A stretch of 64,000 nt of DNA from Marsupella aquatica (taxonomy: Eukaryota; Marchantiophyta). This document shows, one piece after another, positions 34,724 to 48,117 of the stretch. Every line of letters starts with the position of its first letter. Positions within the stretch are counted from its first letter, which is position 1. Both the position numbers and the translations under genes were made by a program. The notes beneath the pieces were generated by a model. That model searched no databases. It was given only the letters and a program-made list of their open reading frames with translations, and had not been told where the DNA came from. The stretch covers positions 18,414,001-18,478,000 of the forward strand of contig OZ316894.1 in the NCBI GenBank assembly GCA_973895155.1, in the 5' to 3' direction.

Positions 34724-36170
34724 GTGAGTTTCTGAAATGTTGCGGTGAACTTGAATGTACTTACCTTTATTTATCCTCAATGAATGGGCACTCACTACTC
34801 ATATAAAAGTAATGTCATCGTATCATACGAGCGCAATGCTCATGTATTGCACTGGAAATGTTGAGCTGACACAAAGTGTAGGTGAGACAAGGAAGTCTTG
34901 TGTTCCGGCCTTGTTGTCTAGTCACAAACACAACTTGCACCCACTCATATTTTTTCTTGTGTTGCCTAACTTCAGTACCTTGGGTTCCTCTAAGGTTTGC
35001 TATTGGATTTGCCATCCAAGATTGGGCTAAACATGAGGAGATTATGATGAGCATAAACAGAAAAAGTAGGGTCCAATTGGATTTGGCATGTCACAGGCTT
35101 GTGACAAGACCCTTTTAATCTAAAGTAAGGGATTCACAGGAGAAGACCAAGCAAAAACCAACTGGGGCTAGAGACAATGGCTCGGGCAGTATTGAGATGC
35201 AAAGGTTTGACAAATTGCTTAGATGGACTCATTAAACTCTAATAGGCACAATCCCAACATTAAGTCATACTCCCATAACATTATTTGCAATTTTCCTGAG
35301 TACTGGACTCCAATTTAGTTCCACTACTTTTTTTTTTCACTACTAGCTTGCATGCCCAAGATTGTTCATAAATAAATGGGGTGAGTACCATTTTCCGGTT
35401 CCACCCCTAGAGTCACAGTTTATAGCTTTGTTTTCAGAGGAAAAATTTTGCTCAATTGCACCTCTGAAAAGTCTTAGCCACTTTTGTCAAAATATTTAAA
35501 TATTCTGTCTTCCATATACCCCATTAGCAAGAATATAATGGTAATCTTTAAATCTAAGGAGATTTGATAGTCATAAATTAATCTGGGAAAATTAAATAGA
35601 GAATATTCATTCCATCTTCTCCATCGTTAAATCTAAGGATATTTAATAGTCATATATTAATTTGAGAAAATTAGATAAAGAATATTCATACCACCTAAAG
35701 AGATTAAATTAATCTAAACTAAATAGGGAGTGCTCACAGCATCTTCTGCTTCACACAAGGTGACATTGAACAAAGTAAGAAGACCTAAAAAATTATGTTG
35801 TTTCACGATAGGCCCTTTTACTAACTTTTTATTGCCCCTTATTAGATAGATGGCTTGAGAATGTCCATCGTAGTCTCTTTTCTTTGTTAGATTTGTGGGG
35901 GGACCTTTTCAAATATGACAAGAAGTTGGGGGTTCGGAATTCTCGAGATTTGCCCGTGTTTTTGTGATCTTACTTGTATGACAGGACAATTTCTTGAGAA
36001 AGTGCGAGAGGGGCAGAGCTGGACGAATCCTTAAACTTTCATTGGCACTTCAGCAGCGAGGTTTCAAATCATTTGGCAACGAAATATCAACGGTTCTCCA
36101 TTTTCACGTCGAGGGCAGACTGTTTGCAGGCCTGAAGATTCATCCATCGCTTTGGTCAAGCTAACGAAGC
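34724..36170. other. AT-rich spacer before the TatD gene
   Basis: No gene recognised. An 89-bp imperfect tandem duplication occurs at about 35549-35715: a TTAAATCTAAGGA(G/T)ATTT block begins at 35548 and again at 35637, each followed by GAGAATATTCAT-like sequence. The last few hundred bases should contain the promoter of the TatD gene. Confidence 0.45.
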
Positions 36171-39100
36171 ATGCCAGGCCTCAAATTCATAGGTAAAATT
36201 TTGGGCCCTGCTGCCGTGCAACTTTTCCTGAGAGCTGATCCCTTGCAATTCCAGAGAATTGTGAACCGGATTTGTCTGAAGCACAACTGCTTACTGTTTG
36301 ATTCTGCATTTTCCCCTTCACTGCCTTCTCTGCTCGGAAGAACTGTAGATATTTATACCCTTGTCATTTTGCCGGACTAATTCAGTGTGTATTGGATAGA
36401 AATCAGTACTTCTAGTGGAAAAAAGGGCTCTGAAGGGTCCATTTTGCTTGGAATGAAAACCTAACCCTAAATCTGTGCGATGGTGATGTTGGCAGATATT
36501 GCAGCCAATCTCACAGGTAAGGATGAGCTCACTCGCTTTTTACCATTTGTGGATTTTGCTGCCCGCTGTATTTCAGATTGTTGTAGTCATATGGGATCTG
36601 CCTTACATTAATTAGTCTAGAGAGGACGTCACCAATTGAGAACGAATTCTAATGTACTGCTAGAGCCCCGACTTGACTATGCTGTGGGGTTTAAGGTTAA
36701 GCACTAACAGAATATTGGGTAGGTTTGCGTTTTGGGGTGAGACGTTTTTGTTCTGTAGCACTCATAAAAACTAACTTTATGATGGGATCTCTGTAGCTTC
36801 ATTGTCAGTTGGGTCGAAAAACGGCTTGTACATTCCACTTTTGTAATATTTGATTCACAAAGGTGAAATGGTGGTTGGCAGATGGCATGTTCAGAGGCAT
36901 GTACAACGGCAAGCAGTATCATAGTTCTGACATAGGGGCCGTGCTAAAGAGGGCCTGGGATGCTGGTGTTGATCGAATTATCGTAAGCTTCCGTACTTGT
37001 AGTATCTCTAATTGCAATTCTTTAAAGCTTTGTTCCCTCGTTTCCTTAACACCTCACATGCAAGATTCTGAAGATGGTGATTTGTTGCTAACAGGTGACA
37101 GGAGGTTCTTTACTAGAATCGAAGGAAGCACTTGCTCTGGCAGACACTGATGGTAAGTATCTCAGTTCTTATCCAACGTATACTTTTGCAATAGGTCAAA
37201 CCTCCTGCTCCAGTTAGATTGTAGCAGAAGAATAACTAGAGTCTTATGTTCTTCAGGACGACTTTACTGCACGGTGGGTGTACATCCAACACGATGCAAG
37301 GTGTGTTTATTCTAACTGATCTTTGATGGAAAGCAGGGTTATCAGTACCTCCCAACTCGTCAATCAACTTTATAGGACGTTCGTGAGTTCTGTTTCGAAT
37401 GTTGCTATTGATGGATTGAAGCATTGTATTATTCAAAGTGAGCTTGTAGTTGTGCAGTATTTGACTGACCCCTTACCCAAATATGGGCTCAGGAGTTTGA
37501 GGATAGCGGTGACCCAGAAAAACACTATCAGGAACTCCTTGCTCTTGCTAAAGAAGGTGCCGCCAAAGGAAAGGTACTGAGTTGGTATGTGTTTTTGGAC
37601 GAGGATAGGGTTTAATGTCTTCTGCCCACAGCATGCTGTCTTATCTCTAACAAAATGCTGATGCCTGAGATTTTGTCGCCCTTTTGATTTGTTTGAACCA
37701 GTTGAATTATCCGTTATCCAATGCTGACAATGATGGAACGGAATGTTGAGCGCATGTCAGCTAAGAATGACGGAGGGACAACAAACTGGGACAGATGAAC
37801 AAGCTGTTTGTCATGCTGAAACATCTGAGCCTGGCAGAGATTATCAATAACTATCTACCTCTTTCAATTCACGCTGAAGAGCAGTTTTTTTTGTTGGCCG
37901 ATTTACAGGTGGTGGCCATCGGGGAATGTGGCCTGGATTACGATCGACTGTTTTTTTGCCCTGCGGAAGTTCAGCGGCGGTATTTCACGATTGTCCTCGC
38001 TCTAACCAGCTTTATAACTTGAGAGTATTTTCCAATTAAACTTGAGGAGTCTTTTCGATTAAACTTGATTCAGACATTGCGTTTCTGCAGCTACTTTGCA
38101 AGACAATTTGGTTTAGCAGAAGCAACTGGGCTTCCAATGTTCTTGCACATGCGTGCAGCAGGGAAGGACTTCTGTGACATTGTGCGACCTAATCAGCACA
38201 GGTGCTTCACAGATTCCCGTCATGCCTGATGTGTTATTACTCAAGATGGTAGAAGATCTGTTGTTTATGGACTTAGTGTCGTCCTAGATTCTGCACAGTT
38301 CGAATGCATGTAATGAATCGGGTCTGTGGCACAATTGAGAGCATGAAGACGATCTCTGTACTGTGCCAGACAGATTTGTTGCAGGTGTTGTCCATTCATT
38401 CACAGGCACTGTGGAGGATAGGCAGCTCCTGCTTTCTTTTGACAAGTTGTATTTTGGTAATTATATTTCTTGGCCTTTACGTTGAAACTGCTAAGCCTAT
38501 TAACTAGTTTCCTGCATCCCATTAGTTCATAGTGTTTCTGCTCATCTTGTCTGTAAGTGTAGTCTTGGGGTCACATTTGGACGATGGTGGCGCCGAAGGA
38601 ATGACTGGTTGATGTTACCGCGTGGACACTAACATAACTTTCTAATGTACAGGTGTGAATGGTTGCTCCTTGAAAACTAAAGAGAATTTAGATGTTCTGT
38701 CGGGTATTCCTTTGCAAAAACTGATGATAGAAACAGATGCACCCTATTGTGGCATAAAGTCGAGCCATGCTGGGATAAAAATGGTGTCGACAACCTGGCC
38801 ATCCAAAAAGAAAGAGAAATATGATGACGGGTCAACTGTGAAAGATCGCAATGAACCCTGCCATATCAGGTAATCTAATCGAGAGATTTTAATTGATGTA
38901 AGCGTGACTGCTCATTGTTGGCCGATAGGAGAGATTATGGGACTCTGGCATAATTGTTTGATACTAACATTGTAATATGCACCCAATCAATCTCCAGGGA
39001 TTCTTAAAGGATCTTAGTATTGAAATTCACAGATGGTCAGTGGGAGGTACTTGATGCGCAATAGTATTTTTATCTGATATGCACCGCACGAAAAGCTCTT

Positions 39101-39563
39101 CAACAAAATAATTTCTAAGGGCTGGTATCATACAATTTGCAACATCAGAGTTTTGAACACTGGGAAATGAAATCGCGATTCAAAGCTAAAACAATACTGT
39201 ACACAATTAGGTGCATTTTGAGGTCGTCTATTGACCTGAAGGTTAATGCAGCTTGCTGAAAACACATGGTATGACATTCTTGTTTCCCACAGACAAGTAT
39301 TTGAGGTCGTTGCTGCAACCCTTGCTGTGAAAGATCTGGACAGCCTTGCCAGAACCTTCTACGAGAATACATGCAGGTTTGTGTATGAAATCCATTCGTT
39401 AGTAGAGGCCGGCCCAACTTTTTGAGCTTTGAGTGAAATTGAGTAGCTGGTACTTTCCGGTTGAAGAAACAGTGATTGACAGTGTTTCTTGCTCTGCAGA
39501 GTTTTTTTCCCTCATGATTTGGACACATTGGCAGATGCCATCCTAGCTGATAGAAAAACGTAA
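36171..39563 (+). CDS. TATDN1: TatD-type deoxyribonuclease (TATDN1 family)
   Basis: Metal-dependent DNase of the amidohydrolase fold; relatives act in DNA breakdown and repair. Twelve exons: 36171-36192, 36496-36516, 36882-36982, 37095-37152, 37257-37300, 37493-37573, 37909-37979, 38091-38201, 38374-38456, 38653-38869, 39293-39376 and 39500-39563. They sum to 957 nt and encode 318 residues. Blocks in order are [89 protein letters not shown] and VFFP. As in eukaryotic TATDN1, the bacterial N-terminal HxH is replaced (DIAANLTD). The GECGLD glutamate, the two later histidines and the ETDAP aspartate are present. The 21-nt second exon is unusually short but required by frame. Exon 9 uses the acceptor before ATTTGTTG; the next AG downstream breaks the frame. 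Confidence 0.92.
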
Positions 39564-40446
39564 CCCCCTTACAACGTTTGTACAACACAGTAGTTTCCGT
39601 ATCATAAGAGTCTCTTGGCCCATCGAGAAGAGGTTGCATGTAAAACTCTATTGCATTTCAGCACACGCTCTCACAAGAGGAAATTTACGAGTAAAAAAGG
39701 CTGTGGATACAGAATGAATAAAATTCTTGGATACGGACTGCTAAATCATAAGCGCATACACATCATAACTGGCCATCCAGAATTGCCAGTGTCCCAAGGA
39801 CAGAAAGTAGAATAGAGGACCAAGTCTTCATGAGCTTCTACTTTTTCATACTCAAATCTGCTTAGTACATGATGTTAAATAAAGAGACGTGTCACAGCAA
39901 TCAGGTGATCACTTCACATTGAGAAAATTTTCCCTGGTCGCTGAAGTAGATGTTCTAACGATATATACTTTGCCTACTCTTTTGGTTAGACTTGTAGTGC
40001 CTCAACAAAAATTGCCGCAACAACCACAGCTTTTCCTCATTCCTGTAAGTCGAAAAAGGCGTCGGACTATTTTCTTCTACTCCAAGTACTACTATCCTAC
40101 ACTGAGACCAGGAAAGAAATTCCCCATTGGGGTTTCAACAATAATCATTATATACAAAATTGCCTCAACTAGACAGGAATCAATTTTTATAGGGTCTGAT
40201 GAGATTTCTTTCCTAGCGCATTTTTACGCCAGGTGTTCCCAAATCCAAGTAAAAATTTCCCTTTCAGAGCAACCCTCGAAACGACGAGATGGAAGGTGGG
40301 AATCGCATCCAGATGGACGATCGGTCGTCCGAAGTATTCGCTCTGCACAAGTCTTCTTGCACCAGGAAATAGAAGGAAGACGAGACGATAGAACGGAAAT
40401 TCTTGGCACTGGTGGGCATAACAGTCGACACCAGGAAATCGTCACA
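39564..40446. other. Spacer between the convergent TatD gene and the large unknown gene
   Basis: Contains both 3' regions. A 218-residue open frame on the plus strand (39889-40545) has no recognisable homology and runs into the antisense of the neighbouring gene, so I do not call it. Confidence 0.4.
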
Positions 40447-43400
40447 TCAAATCAAATTGGGCTGGGGTTCACCAACAAGGCACCAGAAGCTCTCCAGATC
40501 CAGCCCCTCTATTTCATTAGGAGACAATCCATCAATATCCGTTGAGGCACATTTGGGTACCTGAACCTTGTTGGCCTCCCCACCAGCAGTGAAGTAAAAG
40601 CGCGCTCGTTTCTCACCCTCTTTTCTTCTCTTTATGCAACCGGAGTCACGAGGACTACCGCTGCCGGCACCATCGTCCTTGATAGCTCTTATTCTGGGCA
40701 ACGATTCTCGTTCACACTTCAGCGTGTCTACATATTGGAGCATCATCTCGAGAGTGTAGTCCTCGGGACGGTAGGACGAACCTCTTGCATTCCCTGACTC
40801 ATAGTCGTACACGATATCGTAGTCCGGCGTTGCAGTCTCCCAGCTTTTACAGCTGCCCGGACCTGTCAAAAATGGCATTCCTTCGACAGCTCTTCTCTGC
40901 GAATGCTGACAATGCTTGATGTATGTGCACTCCTCAATAATTGAGGCTTCTTCACTCCTCGAGTTATACTCGTCAAGCTCTGAAAGGTCTGTCCTGGTGT
41001 TGCTCCGTGCAAACACCGAGTCATCTGAGTCCAGGCCGTCAGACGGGAGAACACTCTGCCCCGCCAGTCGTCTTTGCTTTCCTTTCACGAGCATAGAGTG
41101 CTTATCTTTGATCAAGTCAGAACAGCGGATGAAAATCCTTTTGGCCGGCTTCGTGGCAGAACCAGGAGGGTCGGGCATATCCCGGTGCCGTATCGAAGAT
41201 GGTGTTTTCGATCTTACTTCTTGCTTGGCCCCTAGGCCTCTGAGTCCACCATCCACAACTACTGGACTTCGTTTATCAAGATGCACACCCTCTTGTACAA
41301 ACTTTTCGTACTCTGCTTCAACTACGGTAATTTTCCGCTCCCCTTGATTGCTGTACGCTGGACCTCGCTCGTCCTTCAAAGCGCCAGACCCACCTTTGGA
41401 AGCCTCGTTTCTGAATGCAGATTCTGCGGGATAACCTTTGCGAATGGTAGGAGAAGCCTTTCTCATCGGAAGCCCACCGTTCAGATCTTTGCTGTGTATC
41501 TTACTTGGGGTTGTCTTCGCCCCTGGATTCTCAATGATCGGCTTGGGATCGAAGCATGCATTCCCCGGATGATCTCTGGAATGCACCACTTTTACTGGTG
41601 TCCCGTAGCGACTCGGGACCGTCCGAGCGTTACCTCTTGATGGAGTAGTGGGCCGGTTAGGAACAGATCGACTGGGAGTAGCAGTGCGAGCCCTTCTCAA
41701 CGAAGAACTCCAAGCATTGCTTGGCCTCGTGGAAATGGTTGAATCTTCTTCTTCCGCTGTCCTCCTCTTCCCCACATCAGCTTGCACGCCCCTTTGCAAT
41801 CCAGCCTCGCAGATCCCTGGGATCTCACAGTTGCCCTCTACCACGTCTATATTTTCTCGAAGCCAGGCATGGACATCGTGTCGTTCTGATTTCTGCTTCA
41901 GGAACCTCTCGTCCAGAGCTGGTGAAGGAGTATTCGTTGTCCCACACAGGTGAGCTGCTGAAATTGGATCGGTCCTCAGGGTCTTCACCCAATCTACCTT
42001 CCTTTCAAATTCTGGATAAAAATGTGGCTGCGGCGTGGTTGTTGAACCTGTGCACAGAGTTGAAGCAGGCTGGTTTTCCTTCTTCTTAACCTGCTGCCCA
42101 ATTCCTTTGTCGTTCCATTCTTTCCTGTCTTCTTCTCCCAAATTCTTGTGGGAAAGGACTCTTGCTACTCTTCTACTGCTACCACTCTCCAACATGGCTC
42201 TACTTCTCACGTACTCCTCATAGGGTACTGTGGTCGCACCAATTCCTCTGGACTGGTCTTCCGAATCTGTAGGCCTAGTCACAGTGCGCTCCTTCCCCAT
42301 GTGATTCGGACTGCTACTTCTCTGCTGCCCATTTTGTTTACCTTTTGTAAGTAATCGAGAAGGGGTACCTAAACTTCGTCTCGGAGGGTTTGGTCTCCCC
42401 ATGAACGGGCTATCACTAAACCCCAAGAGTTTAGCTGCAGGCCTCTCATTCCTGTTAACAGACTTGTCACGCTTCACCTGCGTTCCGTCATTCGTGTACT
42501 GAAGGAATTTGGCTGCCACAACTCTCCCTTTGCGTCTCTTAGTGGTATCAGAACCACAGGGAGAAGGTGCATTCCGTGTGGGAGTCTGTGGGCAGCTGAT
42601 ACCACCGCTCTTGGGTCTCTCTTGTCCAACACCACCACCCACCCGCCTCGTCTCTTGCTTGGCATGCAAAGCAGCTAGCCTCTCGCTCAATTGTAAGATC
42701 TCCATCGATATCTCTTGCTCGATCTCGTGCTCTATGTCAGCTTCAAGATCTTCTTCGACCATCTGTATCTTTGGAGTGCAATTCCTTGGAGGGTCCACTT
42801 TTCCAGCCAAAACAGGCATGCCTCCTGTTCTTCTGGCGCTCCTGGGGCCATTGTCATAGGAGACACAAGTGCGTGGATTCGAACTCCTTCTCCCATCTGA
42901 TTCACAGTTGGAAGGTACCTCGGCGACATACTTGGGATAATTCCGAGAATTGGTACACGACGACGACCTGCCCCTTATTGGAACATGACGATTTGCATGA
43001 CAGAGACTCGGTGGCGCCTTTGTCTTGAAGGACGGCGACGCAGCAAGAAGTCTCCTTGTCTTTGATTGGTCCATAGGCTTCTCATGGCCCTGACCGAAAT
43101 TCCGAGAAGTGTTTGAAGACTCACCCGCTTCTGAGCCCATCGGGTTGTACCATTCACCGGCTGCGGATTCCAGCTCCAATTCGGTAACGTGGGGAAGTCT
43201 AGAATTATGTTGTGGAGATTTCTCGATAACAGTAGCCGGGCTATTCCCGGCAACCGCACTGTTACCACTGATGGCCGGACCGTAAGGAAAATTCTCCTGG
43301 GAGGAAATTGCATTCGGATTGGCACCAACATTAGAAATCCCTGATGTCCATGCCTGTTGATCCTGCTTCTGATTTGCAGAACCAGGAAAGTCGCTCTCGA

Positions 43401-45256
43401 CGTTTCTGGAGAGCCTCGCCGGAGAATTTCTATTGCTCCGCACGGAATCTTCAGATTTGTAACTCCTCAAGTCATCAGATTTGCAACTCCTCAAGTCATC
43501 GTTCGCTTCAAAGGCTGCATTGCACCACACCACCTGCCTTGCGTCCTCGTCTCTTCCAGATGGAAGGGTCCGTACTCTGCCATCTGCAATGCCAAAGTCA
43601 AAATCCTCTGTTAGTCTATAACGAACCTCTCCAGCCAATTTCAAATTTTCATAGCACCGGCAAATACTCAGATTCGTTTGATTACTAGCACGTTAATTTC
43701 CGGGGTTGCGCGGTGCATGTAAGTTGAACAGATATCCACTGTACCTAAGGAGGTTCATGTGCTCTCCAGGCCTCAACTCCACGCAATTTCTCTATCCACA
43801 GCGTTATTGAGCATTTCTCATTCTTTTCTGTCCCATTGGCCGTAAACGAAATCAGTGCTCACCCTGGGAGAGCTTCGTGAAGGGTGTCTGAGATTCTCAT
43901 GCCCAAACGACGAATGGGGCATTATTGCTTGAACAATCGGGGCTTTTCTTCCCCCGTGAGAGCTCCTTATAGGGTGTCTCTGACTATAATGATCTGATAA
44001 AGAACGGGCATATGCATTCCTGCAACAATTAAGGGGCTTTTCACATATTCTGGGCCAGAGGGAGCGCAAAAGAGATGACTGATGCCAGGAGTTTGAGGGG
44101 ATGGTACAAAGAGACATCGCTCGGTTATTTGATTATCAGATTCCGGAAGGAAAGCTAATCTGCCAGTCGTAATTGCGTTACCCTACCATTTCATCCTGGA
44201 TCCTTGGAAGAGATCCTTGTCATCTCAGGTTAGGGTAAAAGTTAGAGAAAGCTTTCTTTTGTCCGCATTGTGCTAACCAGTCCGAGAGGTGTCTTCGGTT
44301 ACAGAGACAATGTCCTAAACGTTGTTCTGAACGAATGTCACTCACGAAATCCCTATTCCGGAATTGCCGGAACTCCTGGACTTCACCAATTTAAAACCCT
44401 ACCGCAGGAAACATCATTCTATCTTTGCAAATCAACATGAAAATTGGACCGTCATATCTGAACATGATAATCGTAAACTATAAAAGCATGCTTGGCTATC
44501 GAATTTTCTTGAGAGGTTCATTTCCAAAATGTCCATTATCCAATTTCCAATACAAACATCGCCTGACATTCAGAGCTTCGACGGTAGCACTTTGATGGTT
44601 AGGTTTATGGTGAGCGTCACGATATCACATGTCGTTGACTGACCGACGCTATGCACACATTCATTCTTTGCACAACGGGCGCAAACGGAGTTGGTAGAGG
44701 GTAATTGGATACCTGAGGAAATTGTAGAAAACTGGCCTTGAGTCTGCTCAACCCCCTTAGGCAAGCCCGCAGCAGCTGGGGAGTGCTTCGCTGGGACGGG
44801 CGATATGGTCAACTGACGACTGCTAACCGAGACATTGAGGCTAATCGGAGCGAGCGCCGCAGCTTGACTATCTGGAAAGTCAGCATCCTTGCGAACAATT
44901 ATTGCAGGGGAGAGCGAGGAGGCTTGGTTCACTTTGCATTCCAACCGTGACGGGGTTTGATCATTCTCCTGCTTGAAATGAACGCCCCTTCCATCCTTCT
45001 TCCTGGTCCTTGTTCTGCAAGGAGTTACATTCAAACCCTTTGGCGCTCCCTCGCTCTGATACTGTTGTTGCTGCTGTTGTCGCTCGGGCGTGTCAATCGA
45101 ACCTCCTCTCCACTGTTGGGACGCCTCTTGAACCCATTGCTTGGTACTTCGGTAACCATGAAATTCTTTGTCATTCTTGAAGAGAGAAGACTGTTGGGAT
45201 GGTGTCTCGACTGCTTTCGCCCTCCTTGCATACGTGACATATTCTTTCGATTCCAT
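40447..45256 (-). CDS. Large protein of unknown function, 1249 residues, two exons
   Basis: Exon 1 is 45256-44644 and exon 2 is 43583-40447, separated by a 1060-bp intron. The donor (phase 1) and acceptor join in frame to give ...CARCAKNECVHSVDGRVRT..., total 3750 nt. An open frame of more than 3 kb across a serine-, arginine- and proline-rich sequence is strong evidence of coding. The protein is mostly low-complexity. Visible features are a CxxC pair and a poly-Gln run in exon 1, a probable short coiled coil (IEQEISMEILQLSERLAAL), a basic RRKGRVVAAKFLQY block, Ser/Thr-Pro-rich segments (TPSRSVPNRPTTPSR) and an acidic segment LDSDDSVFARSNTRTDLSEL. No enzyme or membrane motif is seen. Such composition is common in plant cytoskeletal or nuclear scaffold proteins, but I cannot assign a family. 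A methionine 20 residues above the acceptor in the intron could give a shorter product. Confidence 0.75.
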
Positions 45257-45927
45257 GTAAATGCTCCTACCAAGCTTCCAGTGCTCTTAATTTACACCAT
45301 GTGCGGATCCCAACAGCTCCGAATCGCGCTGAATGTGCTGCTTTAAACAAAAGTTTTAACACCGCTCCAACACAGTTGGGTGAAGTCACTCAAAGGAAAT
45401 TGTCGAAGGCCAAGATTCTTGTGCTCCACATCTAACGGAGACCTGGGAGATACCGGGAGTCTCCAGGAGGGCTCTGGAAGCTCCAATCCCGTCGCACTGC
45501 ACCGTGGGGAACCCCCTGTGAAACTCTACACAATCGAAAGAAGCTTCAAGTGACAAATCGTCAGCCACGAGACTCTAGATATTTCTTCCGTGCGGCAAGA
45601 CTTCGTTTACTTCTTTAAATTTCAAGCGAGGTTCTACGATCGACTCAGGGTGTTACATAGAACCAGTCTCCAGCGCTATGCGGTCCTCTGGTACAATGCA
45701 GGGGCCAATCGCCAGTAGAATAGTTGGTTTCGAATGGATGTATACAGTCGGGGCGCGAGAAAGTGTGGAGGCGGAGTAGTCTTCGGCAGAGCACACGCCA
45801 CGGGCGGTCATGTGTTTACAACGTACCGTCATCATATCCCCTCGGAGAAAACATCGGAGACGAAAATACTACTACGCTGCCTCTTACGGTAGGTAGTTCA
45901 GATCCAACCAGTCAAACAATCGATCAA

Positions 45928-45958
<31 letters not shown>

Positions 45959-48117
45959 TGCTTAAACCTGGCACCCCGTCTGCCCGGCCACAAGGAGACG
46001 CACCGAAGGACGCAACCGAAAATTCAACTTCGCTCCGCCCAGCCTGCTCGATGATACCCCGGACGCCGGCTGACCGACAGACCAGAACCGTACCCCGCCT
46101 TTAAAATCTTAAGTTTACTCCTACTGACGAATCAATGTTCGAGTGCAAGTACGAACGCGTTTTGCCCTGAACCTCGCGTTTTGCCCTGAACTTTCTTCGC
46201 TAACGCATAACTGTATGAATGTATGAATGCAACAATGACCGCGCCTTGCCCTGACTCCGCCCTCCGCCGTCCGAGCTGTACACAACGTCCGCGCAGTGTG
46301 CCAGAAGGAGAGCCTGATCGACCAAAGCACTGCTCCTTCCTCTTCCGCGAAGAACCGAAGGTAACAGGTAATAGCAACAGCAGCAGGACAGGAATGCACA
46401 ATCGTTGTTGCCAATCGAGCTCAATCAATACAGACCGGGAATGCAGCAGCAGCAGCAGGACAGGAATGCACAATCGTTGTTGCCAATCGAGCTCAATCAA
46501 TACAAACCGGAATGCTGCAGCAGCAGCAGCAGCAGAAAAGCAAAACCGCAATAAATCGTTGTTGCCTATCTACACTCAACAGAAACTGGCGTCGGTATCA
46601 TGCAGCAGCAGCAGCAGTGGGGAAGGAAATGCGCATTTGTTGTTGTTGCCCATCGTGCTCAACAATAGAAAACGGCATGTGCTTGGGAGTCCATGATTTT
46701 CTTCTCTTTCTCTTCTCTTCTCTTCTCTTCTCTTCTCTTGCAAGGAGCACCTAACATTCACGTGAGTAGTGAATTGAATGAGGAGGGAGCTCAGCTGAGC
46801 GCGCGCGCGAGAGTGTTGAGAAGTTGACAGAGATCGCAGACGATCGGACTGTCTAACGGTCGAAATCTACGTGAAGCATTCGTTGAGCTGATTTAGTTGT
46901 TGCTTCTTTCATTCAACGGGCGTCCGAACGCCATACAGTCGTCTCTCTATAAGTGCACACACCGTAAGTGCAAAACCTGGCCGATTCAAAGACATCATGT
47001 TCTTCCTTTTTCCCCTAACCATTTTACACATCTTGTGTATAGTAGGGGTTTCCCAAACCATTTTACACATTTTGTGTGTAGCAGGGGTCTCAATATTGCA
47101 CTTTCTGTATATGGTACTAGCCCATGACCCGTTGGTAAAAAGCAAATAAATATGAAAAAAAATCTTACACAATAAAATTATCTTGGACAATATGATATTT
47201 TAGTTTATCTTTGCCTCCCATGCTTGTTTTTTGTCTGTACTCATTTCAATTTTATCTTTATTTAGAGTCACTGTTACTTTTGTTCATATTCATTTAAAAT
47301 TTTGACCTTATTAAACCTCATTATCAGTTTTGTTTGTATTGGGAGTTACTGTCTAGAACCTTCACTTTAGACCTAAGCCCTTAAGAGCTCACTTAAGAGT
47401 AGGCTTCAGTTGACGCTTTTATGGTACTATGAGATCTCAATATTTGCTGCTGCCTGTTGTGGTATGCTTACAGTCCGCGTGTAGTACTCCTGCAGTTCGT
47501 CCATGGTAAGCCACCAGATGCACTTCTGTTTGTGAAGACAGAATTAGTTTTGTATTCAGACGTTCAGGGGCTTAGGGTTTAGGTTCTTTCGTGCCATGTC
47601 GTCCAACGTTGTCTATTTGTCAAATGCTGTCTGAACTTAGGGGGCTGCACGGATGGGAATGCTTCGTGGCTTACAAAGGCGCTTAGGAAGGCTATGGACA
47701 TGGGTGTTGGATGTGAGCGTTGATTGTGTTTAGGGGTGAACTCAAGGTTTTGTGTGTGCAGGGTTGTCACTGTATTCAACTCACATTCATTGTTTGATCT
47801 GATCTGCTGTTTTCGAATTCAGATATCTGGGGCATAGCAAGGGCTTGAGAGGTTGAGTTTAATTTTGAACCCAACCAAGGTAGCTCTTGAGTATTCATCT
47901 TTGCAATGGCGGCACGAGCTGCAAGAGTTTATAAAGCTAAGGAAAACAAGCATTTCCTTCACTATGTCCATTCAAATGGTTCACACTTGCCATGGTCTTA
48001 TGGTTCTTTCAAAACATTCCAAACACACATGTTTATCACGCACAACCTGACATTGCCCCTTGCACTATTGGAGCCGGGGGTTGCCTTGGTTGAGTTAAAA
48101 AATTGATATATGAGTTC
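45257..48117. other. Region upstream of the large unknown gene, microsatellite-rich
   Basis: Contains (CT)n at 45929-45955, a CTTCT/TCTCTT run at 46701-46739, and CAG-rich repeats at 46370-46620. A 43-bp duplication at about 47017-47095 carries ATTTTACACAT(C/T)TTGTGT. Open frames at 46121-46761 are driven by the CAG repeats; the 66-codon frame at 47906-48106 has no recognisable homology. No gene called. Confidence 0.45.
46370..46580. repeat. ~70-bp tandem repeat interleaved with CAG microsatellites
   Basis: The unit AGGACAGGAATGCACAATCG, followed by TTGTTGCCAATCGAGCTCAA and TCAATACA(G/A)ACCGG, occurs near 46383 and again near 46458. It is separated by (CAG)n, and a decayed third copy lies at about 46530-46600. 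Confidence 0.8.

Noticed and set aside
38382-38456. Alternative start of TatD exon 9 after TTTGTTGCAG
   Set aside because: This acceptor puts the conserved GVVHSFTG block out of frame with exon 8. The upstream acceptor at 38373 keeps it in frame.
39889-40545. 218-residue plus-strand frame
   Set aside because: Its second half is antisense of the large gene's last codons and its first half has no recognisable motif.
41281-43688. Several plus-strand frames of 100-140 residues
   Set aside because: All lie opposite the 3.1-kb minus-strand exon and show Ser/Leu-rich antisense composition only.
46121-46696. Ser/Gln/Leu-rich frames of 97-157 residues on both strands
   Set aside because: They are produced by CAG/CTG repeats, which lack stops in several frames.
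47906-48106. 66-codon ATG frame beginning MAARAARVYKAKENK
   Set aside because: No homology, no splice partners and it lies in repeat-rich sequence beside an LTR.
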